This document shows, piece by piece, positions 1 to 5,665 of a stretch of 10,419 bases of DNA (its first letter is position 1; the number at the start of each line of letters is the position of its first letter). The notes beneath the pieces are model-generated. The model saw only the letters and a list, made by a program, of their open reading frames with translations. It had not been told where the DNA came from and searched no databases. The stretch covers positions 1 through 10,419 of the forward strand of contig CANJXD010000167.1 of the NCBI GenBank assembly GCA_947478535.1. Reading direction: 5' to 3'. The stretch is from Acetobacteraceae bacterium (GTDB lineage: Bacteria; Pseudomonadota; Alphaproteobacteria; Acetobacterales; Acetobacteraceae). Position numbers and translations under genes: made by a program.

Positions 1-437
1 CTGATCGCCTTGCTCAGCGCTTCCCGGATCAGGGAGGCATCGGTGGTGAAGCGGGCGGCATGCCGCGCCGGCGCATCCCGCGCCACCGTCACCAGGTCGG
101 CCCGGGTCAGGGCGCGGAACAGGTCGCGTTGCAGATGGGTGATGACGGCAAGCACGACGGACTGCATCGCCACCGCCTGGCCATACATGGTCAGCGCCCG
201 CGCCAGGGTGACGGCGATGATCACCGGCGGCAGCAGGTACACCACCTGCGCGTCCTCGGCGGCGAACAGATTGAACGCCCGCTGGATGATCAGCGGATAG
301 AGCGCCGTCGTCCCGGCGACGCCAAGCGTGCAGAGGATGGCCAGCGCCAACCCCTTCGGGTGGCACCGGATGTAGTCCCTCCACAGCCGGCGGATCAGCG
401 GGAGGGAGGCGGCATCGAAGGCGGGGCGGCGGGCCAT
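1..437 (-). CDS. ABC exporter transmembrane domain, N-terminal part (partial, cut by left edge)
   Basis: This is the 5' end of a gene running off the left edge; 145 codons are visible from ATG at 437. The product starts with a basic cytoplasmic stretch, then hydrophobic helices at about residues 30-50 and 66-86. A cytoplasmic-loop segment follows (HLQRDLFRALTRADL near 101-115, then RFTTDASLIREAL at 129-141). That pattern is typical of type-I exporter transmembrane domains (MsbA/ABCB-like), where the loop carries a coupling helix. In this family an ATPase domain normally follows in the same polypeptide, but it lies outside the window. The substrate cannot be told from this part. AGGG lies four bases upstream of the ATG. 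The gene lies 154 bases downstream of the CCA-enzyme gene on the same strand and may have its own promoter. Lipid, peptide or drug export are all possible. Confidence 0.8.
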   Translation of the reverse strand, partial: MARRPAFDAASLPLIRRLWRDYIRCHPKGLALAILCTLGVAGTTALYPLIIQRAFNLFAAEDAQVVYLLPPVIIAVTLARALTMYGQAVAMQSVVLAVITHLQRDLFRALTRADLVTVARDAPARHAARFTTDASLIREALSKAI

Positions 438-591
438 GGGCGCCCTGTAGCCCGGCCCCGGCTCGGCCGCGAGGGTCCCGACTCGGCACTGCAGAGGCGG
501 CCGGAGAGCTGTCCAGTCTTGCGCCGCCAGAAGCTGCGTGCTAGTTCTCTATTCGTTCCGGTCGTCGTGGGGAGTCAGGACCCCGTGGCGT

Positions 592-1878
592 TCAGTCCGG
601 GGCGGTGGTCCCGTCCGCCGTCCCGGACATTCCGCCGCCTGGGCCGGATGCTTCGGCAGCCAACACCCGATCGAGTTCCGCGAGGCATTCGGCCCGCCCG
701 GCCCGGCAGCCGCCAGCGAGCCACCAGCCCCGCAGCCGCATCATCATCCGGCCGACCGCCGCCCCCGGCGCCTGCCCCCGGTCCAGCACATCCTGCCCGC
801 GCAGCGGGAAGACCGGCACCGGCTCCGCGGCGAATCGGGCGCGCAGCGCCGGCCAGTCGCCGGGGTCCCCCCCCTGGACCTCGCCCCAGGCCTCCGCCAC
901 ATGGCAGCGGTCGAGCAGCCGGGGCAGCGCGTGGTCGGCCAGCAGACGGCGCAGGTCGTCGCCCGCTGGGTCTGCGGGAACCAGGGACACATCGCGCGCC
1001 GCCCGGAACTGTCCCGTCTCCTCCCGCGACCAGCGGAGGCGCCCCGGCAGGGCGTCACACCGCGCCGCCCGCGGCACCAGCACGGCCATCCGCAGCACCG
1101 GGTCCACCGGCAGGCCGCGGGCAATGGCGGCGCCGAGCAGGTCTGGGCAGGCGCCTTCCGGCAGCACGGCGTCGCGGATGCCGGTCGCCTCCATGAGGTC
1201 CAGGGCGCCGCTGGGCGCGGCTGCTTCCAGCAGTCGCTTCAGCTCCATCCAAATCCGCTCCGGCGCGATCCGGCGGGCCAGCCCTTCCACCGCGCCGCGG
1301 ATCGCCGCCAGCGCCGCCGGGTCGGGCGCCCCCTGTCCATAGCGGGCCTGGAAGCGAAAGAAGCGCAGGGCACGGAGGTAGTCCTCGGCCAGCCGCGTCT
1401 CGGGGTCCCCCACGAAGCGGACCAGCCCCGCCGCGAGGTCGGCGCGGCCGCCGAAGTAATCCCACAGCCGGCCCTCGGCATCGCAGGACATGGCGTTGAT
1501 GGTGAAGTCCCGGCGCGCCGCGTCCTGGCGCCAATCGGTGGTCCAGGCGACCTCCGCGTGGCGGCCATCGGTGGCGAGGTCGCGGCGCAGCGCCGTCACC
1601 TCCACCGGCTGGTGGTCCAGCACGGCGGTGACGGTGCCGTGGGCTAGGCCGGTCTCGAACACCTTGAGCCCAGCCGCCTTCAGCCTGTCGGCGATCTCCG
1701 CCGGCGGCAGCGGTGCCGCGACATCGATGTCATGCACCGCCACCCCGGCCAGCGCATCCCGCACGCAGCCACCGACGGCCCGCGCGCCCGGCAGGGCGGC
1801 GAGCACGGCGGCGGGGGCGGGGTCGGCGAGGAAGGGTGGCGGCGCGATGCGGTCCTGCGGGACATCAGCCCCAGTCAC
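592..1878 (-). CDS. cca: CCA tRNA nucleotidyltransferase
   Basis: The 428-residue product is a class II CCA-adding enzyme, which builds or repairs the 3' CCA end of tRNAs from CTP and ATP in the cytoplasm. Visible family features are GGCVRDALAG at 36-45 with the metal-binding pair D50/D52 (the GG...RD...DxD signature of the polymerase-beta superfamily), RRDFTINAM at 122-130, and the EDYLRALRFFRFQARY helix at 165-180, followed by ARRIAPERIW at 201-210. No C-terminal HD domain is evident. I chose the GTG at 1878 because GGGGAG sits eight bases upstream, it overlaps the stop of the preceding gene as GTGA, and the homologous part starts soon after. A longer open frame up to 2073 would overlap most of the upstream gene. 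The last ~18 residues are a Gly/Ser/Thr-rich tail of no recognised function. It is the last gene of the operon. Confidence 0.93.
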   Translation of the reverse strand: MTGADVPQDRIAPPPFLADPAPAAVLAALPGARAVGGCVRDALAGVAVHDIDVAAPLPPAEIADRLKAAGLKVFETGLAHGTVTAVLDHQPVEVTALRRDLATDGRHAEVAWTTDWRQDAARRDFTINAMSCDAEGRLWDYFGGRADLAAGLVRFVGDPETRLAEDYLRALRFFRFQARYGQGAPDPAALAAIRGAVEGLARRIAPERIWMELKRLLEAAAPSGALDLMEATGIRDAVLPEGACPDLLGAAIARGLPVDPVLRMAVLVPRAARCDALPGRLRWSREETGQFRAARDVSLVPADPAGDDLRRLLADHALPRLLDRCHVAEAWGEVQGGDPGDWPALRARFAAEPVPVFPLRGQDVLDRGQAPGAAVGRMMMRLRGWWLAGGCRAGRAECLAELDRVLAAEASGPGGGMSGTADGTTAPD

Positions 1879-2129
1879 CGACGCGGCTCCCCATGCCCCG
1901 GCGTCACCTCGCCATCCCCACCAAGCCGGGCGGGGACATAGGCGGTGCCGGGGGCGATGCTGTGGGACAGGCCATACCAGAGCCCCGTCCCGATCATCAC
2001 CGCGACGGCCAGCGCCAGGCCCAGCAGCGCGGCGGAGGAAGGCTCCCCGTTCGCCGGGCCGAAGCGCCGCCACAACAGGTAGGCCGCCAGGGGCAGGAGC
2101 AGCAGCAGAAGGGCGTCGAGGGCGATCAT
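1875..2129 (-). CDS. DUF6111 family small membrane protein
   Basis: This 84-residue protein has two predicted membrane helices, at about residues 4-19 (leucine-rich) and 34-53. Between them lies a short basic loop containing WRR, and a polar tail carries TAYVPARLGGDGEVTPG (about residues 62-78). I recognise the YVPA...G..VPG-like tail as typical of the alphaproteobacterial DUF6111 family, found beside Nudix and cca genes. No biochemical function is known to me. The start at 2129 is supported by GAGG eight bases upstream, which overlaps the stop region of the Nudix gene ten bases away. The stop TGA shares bases with the GTG start of cca, so the two genes are probably translationally coupled. 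The family name is from memory; the membrane topology is read from the sequence. Confidence 0.8.
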   Translation of the reverse strand: MIALDALLLLLLPLAAYLLWRRFGPANGEPSSAALLGLALAVAVMIGTGLWYGLSHSIAPGTAYVPARLGGDGEVTPGHGEPRR

Positions 2130-2139
2130 CGGGGGCGCC

Positions 2140-2784
2140 TCAATCCCGCAGCAGACGGGCGAAGCCCATCAGCATGGCGGCGGTCGCCCCCCAGATCAGA
2201 TGCTCGTCATGCGGCCAGACCCAGTATTCCCGCATCGCCCCGCGCACTTCCCGCGTCTTGCGGGACGGCGCCTCGGGATCCAGCACGGTGGCCAGCGGCA
2301 ATTCGAAGATCGCCTGCACCTCGCCGGGCTCCGGCGTCAGCGACAGCGGTGGGTCGAGGAAGGCCACCACCGGCGTCACCCGATAGCCGGTGCCGGTCAG
2401 GTATTCCGGCAGCGTGCCGGCGATGACGGGCAGGCGCGGATCGAGACCCACCTCCTCCGCCGCCTCCCGCACCGCCGCGGCTTCCGCCGTCTCGCCCGGC
2501 TCCACCCGGCCGCCGGGGAAGGCGACCTGCCCGGCGTGAGAGGACAGCCGGTCGGACCGCACGGTCAGCAGGATGCCGGGGCCGTGCGCATGCCAGACCA
2601 GCGGGATCAGCACCGCGGCGGCCACCGGGCCGTTCGGGCGATGGACGAAGATGTCCCGCTCCTCGAACCCCACATCGCGGGCGGCAGCGCGGCGGGCGGG
2701 ATCGGCGAGGCGGGCGGCGATCTCGGCCCGGCTCGGCAGGGCGGGACGCAGCGCGAGCGAAGTGCCGCGACCCTGGCTACTCAC
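2140..2784 (-). CDS. Nudix hydrolase, CoA pyrophosphatase type (NudL-like)
   Basis: The 214-residue product carries a perfect Nudix box at residues 92-114: G, five residues, E, seven residues, RE, then EE and G at the expected spacing. Directly before it, residues 72-92 read LLTVRSDRLSSHAGQVAFPGG, apart from shared glycines, which is the signature of the CoA-pyrophosphatase subgroup (UPF0035). Such enzymes cleave CoA or acyl-CoA into phosphopantetheine and 3',5'-ADP using Mg2+ or Mn2+ bound by the Nudix glutamates. The length fits the family. The start is GTG at 2784, which overlaps the TGA of the upstream gene as GTGA; AGGCGG lies a few bases further up. The N-terminal ~35 residues look like the alpha-helical leader common in these proteins. 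The exact substrate is inferred from the signature. Confidence 0.9.
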   Translation of the reverse strand: MSSQGRGTSLALRPALPSRAEIAARLADPARRAAARDVGFEERDIFVHRPNGPVAAAVLIPLVWHAHGPGILLTVRSDRLSSHAGQVAFPGGRVEPGETAEAAAVREAAEEVGLDPRLPVIAGTLPEYLTGTGYRVTPVVAFLDPPLSLTPEPGEVQAIFELPLATVLDPEAPSRKTREVRGAMREYWVWPHDEHLIWGATAAMLMGFARLLRD

Positions 2785-3476
2785 TCCGCCGCCTGGCCAT
2801 AGGCGTCGTCGTCGTCGTCATCCTCATCCCCGTCATCGGTGGCGGCGGGGGCATCGTCGATCGGGAAGAACACGCCCTCGGACCACACGCCGACCACGGC
2901 GCGGCCCGCCACCGTCTCCGGCTGAGCGAGGGCCACGAGTTCGTAGAAGACGGCGCGGTTGATGCGCGCCTCCAGCCCCGGGCGGACGGTGATGTAGGGG
3001 CGGGGTTCGCGCGTGGCGGGGTCGATGGCGACGCGGATGGGGTGTTCAGCATCCGCCGTCACCATCTCATCGAGGTTGGTACGGAAGGTCAGGCACTGCT
3101 TCGGCTCGGGGTTCTGGGTGAAGGGATCGGCGCAGCTGCGCCACCACATCTCCACCGCCACGAAGGGCGCGTCGTCCACCTCGATCCGGCCGCGCTCCAC
3201 CGGCGTCTCCAGCCAGTAGCTGCCATCCGATTCGCGCTTGAGGACGGAGGCGAAAAGGCAGACCAGTTCCTTCCGCCCGATCGGCGAGCCCCGGTAGAAC
3301 CAGGTCCCGTCCTTGGCGATGCGCATGGAGAAATCGCCGCAATCGATGCGCGGCCGCGCCGCCATTCCGCGAGGGGCCATCCCCGGAGGAGAAAGCGGCG
3401 TCGCTCCGGTCGTCATGCCGCGGCGGGGCATCTGCCCGAACGCCTCGGTCGCCTTGTCAGGTCGCGCTTCGCTCAT
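2781..3476 (-). CDS. DUF1285 domain-containing protein
   Basis: The 231-residue protein is soluble, with no signal peptide or membrane segment. Its core (about residues 44-210) has recognisable DUF1285 segments: CGDFSMRIAKDGTWFYRGSPI at the start (cut here by one residue either side in the family alignment), a GRKELVCLF stretch, ETPVERGRIEVDDAPF, TFRTNLDEMVTADAEHPIRV, and a closing GVWSEGVFFPI. The family has known structures but no assigned reaction that I can name. Two parts lie outside the domain: about 43 N-terminal residues rich in Met, Pro and Gly, and a C-terminal acidic tail containing EDDDDDD, encoded by a GAC repeat. The ATG at 3476 has GAAGGG only three bases upstream, which is close, so an internal Met (residue 16 or 21) could be the true start. 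It is the first gene of the minus-strand operon and diverges from the moxR operon. Confidence 0.85.
   Translation of the reverse strand: MSEARPDKATEAFGQMPRRGMTTGATPLSPPGMAPRGMAARPRIDCGDFSMRIAKDGTWFYRGSPIGRKELVCLFASVLKRESDGSYWLETPVERGRIEVDDAPFVAVEMWWRSCADPFTQNPEPKQCLTFRTNLDEMVTADAEHPIRVAIDPATREPRPYITVRPGLEARINRAVFYELVALAQPETVAGRAVVGVWSEGVFFPIDDAPAATDDGDEDDDDDDAYGQAAE
2804..2821. repeat. Trinucleotide repeat encoding the acidic tail of the DUF1285 protein
   Basis: Five CGT units followed by CAT read, on the minus strand, as a run of Asp codons inside EDDDDDD near the C-terminus of the DUF1285 protein. The repeat is in frame, so slippage would change the length of the acidic run without a frameshift. 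Whether the length varies between strains cannot be seen here. Confidence 0.7.
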
Positions 3477-3492
3477 GAACCCTTCGCACCCC

Positions 3493-3544
3493 GTGACCCC
3501 AGCCTGCGACCCCAGCCTGCGACCCCAGCCCGCGACCCCAAACG
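3493..3544. repeat. Four tandem copies of a 13-base repeat in the divergent intergenic region
   Basis: Units start at 3493, 3506, 3519 and 3532, with consensus GCGACCCCAGCCT. The first differs at one base (GTGACCCC...), the third at its last base, and the fourth is degenerate after GCGACCCCA. The unit length is not a multiple of three and the array lies between divergent starts, so it is noncoding. It sits just upstream of the DUF1285 start and would lie in its leader or promoter region. It may be a regulator-binding array or simply a small slippage-prone repeat; no known operator is recognised. Confidence 0.85.
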
Positions 3545-3588
3545 GTGTCGCCGCCCTGGCACCGCAGCCACCTTCCCCTCACGCCGCA

Positions 3589-3618
3589 CTGGCATCGGGG
3601 ATGGGCGAGGTGGATACT
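3589..3618 (+). promoter_or_regulatory. Weak candidate sigma70-type promoter for the moxR operon
   Basis: CTGGCA at 3589-3594 (four of six matches to TTGACA) and GATACT at 3613-3618 (four of six to TATAAT) are separated by 18 bases. This would start transcription near 3625 and give a leader of about 36 bases before the ATG at 3661. This is the most A/T-rich part of the intergenic region. Matches this weak occur by chance, and alphaproteobacterial promoters are poorly predicted, so the call is tentative. Confidence 0.25.
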
Positions 3619-3660
3619 CGCCCCATATGGAACGTGGCGCATATAGGGAGCCTGACCGGC

Positions 3661-4665
3661 ATGGTGGAAGTAGCGGACGCCGCTGAGGCGGAATCTCTCA
3701 TCCGTGAGGCCGAAATACTTGCGGATCGCCTCGCTCGCGTCCGCGAATCTGTCGGCCGCGTCATCTTCGGGCAGGAAATGGTGGTCGAGCGCACGCTCAT
3801 CACCCTGCTTTCTGGGGGGCATGTGCTGCTGGTCGGTGTCCCAGGCCTCGGCAAGACGAAGCTGGTGGAGACGCTGGGCACCGTGCTCGGCCTCGACGCA
3901 CGCCGGGTGCAGTTCACGCCGGACCTGATGCCGTCGGACATCCTCGGCTCCGAGGTGCTGGAGGAGGATGCCCAGGGCCGCCGCGCCTTCCGCTTCATCA
4001 AAGGGCCGATCTTCTGCCAGCTGCTGATGGCCGATGAGATCAACCGCGCATCGCCCCGCACGCAATCGGCGCTGCTGCAGGCGATGCAGGAACACCAGGT
4101 CGCCATCGCGGGCGAAGTGCACAGCCTGCCCGGGCCCTTCCACGTGCTGGCCACCCAGAACCCGATCGAGCAGGAAGGCACCTATCCCCTGCCGGAAGCC
4201 CAGCTCGATCGCTTCCTCATGGAGATCGATGTCGGCTACCCCGACCTTGCGGCGGAACGGGCCATGCTGCTCGCCACCACCGGCGCGCGGGAAGCGAAGC
4301 CGGTCGCGGCGATGACGGGGCAGGAACTGACCGCGGCGCAAATGCTGATCCGCCGGATGCCGGTGGGCGAACAGGTGCTGGACGCGATTCTTCGCCTTGT
4401 CCGCGGGGCGCGGCCGGAGACGACGACGATCGAGGAGGTGCGCCGCCACCTCGCCTATGGCCCCGGCCCCCGCGCGGCGCAGGCGCTGATGCTGGCGACC
4501 CGGGCGCGGGCGGTGCTGGATGGGCGGCTGTCCCCCAGCCTTGATGACGTCGCGGCCCTGCTGGAGCCGGTGCTGCGCCACCGCATGGCGCTGAACTTCG
4601 GCGCCCGTGCGGATGGCGTGAAGCTTTCCGAGGTGCTGGATGTGCTGAAGGCGCAACTTGGCTAG
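3661..4665 (+). CDS. MoxR-family AAA+ ATPase
   Basis: The 334-residue protein is a cytoplasmic AAA+ ATPase of the MoxR family, thought to act as chaperones that remodel or activate partners, often vWA-domain proteins. Visible motifs are Walker A GVPGLGKT (59-66), Walker B LLMADEINR (121-129), sensor 1 ATQNP (164-168), the PEAQLDRF segment (178-185) bearing the family arginine, and a C-terminal lid with YGPGPRAAQAL carrying the sensor 2 arginine. Length is normal for the family. The frame stays open upstream to 3313, but that part overlaps the DUF1285 gene and the intergenic repeats. ATG 3661 has AGGGAG ten bases upstream and fits the usual N-terminus; an in-frame ATG at 3601 is less likely. 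It is the first gene of a four-gene operon and its end overlaps the DUF58 start by eight bases, supporting a joint function. The client is unknown. Confidence 0.93.
   Translation: MVEVADAAEAESLIREAEILADRLARVRESVGRVIFGQEMVVERTLITLLSGGHVLLVGVPGLGKTKLVETLGTVLGLDARRVQFTPDLMPSDILGSEVLEEDAQGRRAFRFIKGPIFCQLLMADEINRASPRTQSALLQAMQEHQVAIAGEVHSLPGPFHVLATQNPIEQEGTYPLPEAQLDRFLMEIDVGYPDLAAERAMLLATTGAREAKPVAAMTGQELTAAQMLIRRMPVGEQVLDAILRLVRGARPETTTIEEVRRHLAYGPGPRAAQALMLATRARAVLDGRLSPSLDDVAALLEPVLRHRMALNFGARADGVKLSEVLDVLKAQLG
4647..4651 (+). promoter_or_regulatory. Ribosome binding site that decides the TTG start of the DUF58 gene
   Basis: GAAGG lies inside the end of the moxR coding sequence, six bases before the TTG at 4658. 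No ATG or GTG lies in frame between 4658 and the first conserved DUF58 block until the GTG near 4772. This site therefore favours the rare TTG start and translation coupled to moxR. Confidence 0.55.
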
Positions 4666-5563
4666 GCCCGCACCAGACCCGGCACCCCGGCCGGCACCCA
4701 AGCCATCCGGCGATACCCGCACCACGGTCCCTTGGGCCGAACAGCTTGGCGCGCGCCTGCCGCCGCTGCTGGTGGAGGCGGAACGCGTCGCCGCGACGGT
4801 GATGCCGGGCATCCATGGCCGCCGCCGCTCCGGGCCGGGGGAAGCCTTCTGGCAGTTCCGGCCCTATGTCGCCGGCGACCAGGCGAGCCGCATCGACTGG
4901 CGGCAATCCGGCAAGTCGGACCGGCTGTTCATCCGGGAGACGGAATGGGAGGCGGCGCAGACCGTGGCGCTGTGGCGGTCCACCGACAGCGGCATGGACT
5001 GGCGCAGCGCGCCCGCCCTGCCGAGCAAGGCGCTGCGGGCCGAACTTCTGCTGCTGGCGCTGTCGGCGCTGTTGCTGCGCGGCGGCGAAAGGGTGCGGCT
5101 GTTCGGCCTGCCCCGCCCCTTCGCCGGGCGCGGTGCCCTGCCACAGATCGCCGCGAGCCTGCCCAGCATGGCACCGCTGGCGGAGGATTCGCGAATCGCC
5201 CGGCACGCGCGGGCCGTGCTGATCGGGGATTTCTGGGGGCAGTTGGAGGAAACCCGCCGCGCCATCGGGATCCTGGCGGCGCAGGGGGTGCGGGGCCATC
5301 TGTTGCAGGTGACGGACCCTGCCGAAGAAACCCTTCCCTACGCCGGCCGCATCCGCTTCGAGGAAGTGGCCGCCGGCCTCGCCGCCGCGCTCGTGCCGCG
5401 GGTGGAAGCGGTGCGGGAGGTCTATGCCGAACGCGTCGGCCGCCACCGCGCCGGCCTCGCCGCACTGGCCGCCGCCGCGGGCTGGAGCTTCGCGACCCAT
5501 CGCACCGACCACCCGCCGGAAGCCGCGCTCCTGGCGCTTCACCAGACCCTGGCGCCGCAATGA
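4658..5563 (+). CDS. DUF58 domain-containing protein (MoxR partner)
   Basis: The 301-residue protein has no membrane segment and should be cytoplasmic. After a Pro-rich N-terminus (residues 3-20) comes LPPLLVEAERVAATV (34-48), then the DUF58 signature: GPGEAFWQFRPYVAGD (59-74), SRIDWRQSGKSDRLFIRE (77-94). The rest resembles a vWA-like Rossmann half, with TVALWR (102-107) and AVLIGDFWG (186-194) strands and HLLQVTDPAEE (214-224). At the place where homologues tend to have a metal-binding DxSxS, this protein has STDSG (108-112), so the metal site looks degenerate. DUF58 genes very often follow moxR, and the products are presumed to cooperate; the activity is unknown. The start is TTG at 4658, overlapping the moxR stop and preceded by GAAGG. 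A 102-base gap with hairpins separates it from the next gene. Confidence 0.9.
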   Translation: MARPAPDPAPRPAPKPSGDTRTTVPWAEQLGARLPPLLVEAERVAATVMPGIHGRRRSGPGEAFWQFRPYVAGDQASRIDWRQSGKSDRLFIRETEWEAAQTVALWRSTDSGMDWRSAPALPSKALRAELLLLALSALLLRGGERVRLFGLPRPFAGRGALPQIAASLPSMAPLAEDSRIARHARAVLIGDFWGQLEETRRAIGILAAQGVRGHLLQVTDPAEETLPYAGRIRFEEVAAGLAAALVPRVEAVREVYAERVGRHRAGLAALAAAAGWSFATHRTDHPPEAALLALHQTLAPQ

Positions 5564-5577
5564 GGGGGCGAGCGGAG

Positions 5578-5664
5578 ATGCACCTCCTGGCGGATCGCGC
5601 AGCGCCCCGAGGCCGCAATAGCGGCCCGGGCGGAGCCCGCGCCCGCCGCCTGAGGGCATACTAG
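5578..5664 (+). CDS. Possible 28-codon micro-ORF between the DUF58 and DUF4159 genes
   Basis: An ATG at 5578 opens a 28-codon frame ending in TAG at 5662-5664, one base before the ATG of the DUF4159 gene. GAGGGGG at 5562-5568, overlapping the DUF58 stop, lies nine bases upstream as a possible ribosome site. The peptide is Arg/Gly/Ala-rich with no recognised domain. The likely ribosome site of the next gene (GAGGG, 5652-5656) falls inside this frame, so translation of it could affect the downstream start. In such GC-rich DNA a short open frame is easily a chance event, and this one may be only leader sequence. Confidence 0.2.
   Translation: MHLLADRAAPRGRNSGPGGARARRLRAY
5611..5639 (+). other. 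Two adjacent hairpins in the DUF58-DUF4159 intergenic region
   Basis: The first is GGCCGC AATA GCGGCC (5611-5626): a perfect six-base stem with a four-base loop. The second is CGGGC GGA GCCCG (5627-5639): a five-base stem with a three-base loop, starting at the very next base. There is no T-tract after them, so this does not look like a standard intrinsic terminator. An mRNA processing or stability element, or an attenuator that lowers downstream expression, is possible. The pairing is seen directly; the role is inference. Confidence 0.5.
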
Positions 5665-5665
5665 G

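Noticed and set aside
569..587. Imperfect GGGG...CCCC inverted repeat just past the cca stop, as a terminator
   Set aside because: Only four continuous pairs, an eight-base interior with poor pairing and no T-tract on the minus strand; too weak to call.
60..1196. Plus-strand open frame across the ABC and cca genes
   Set aside because: It bridges two convincing minus-strand genes and the gap between them, and its product is Pro/Arg-rich without domains.
3313..3660. N-terminal extension of moxR up to 3313
   Set aside because: It would overlap the DUF1285 gene antisense and translate the noncoding repeats. The ATG at 3661 has a ribosome site and a normal family N-terminus.
3457..4812. Minus-strand open frame opposite moxR
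   Set aside because: It runs through the intergenic 13-base repeats and antisense to Walker A/B coding sequence; no recognisable protein features.
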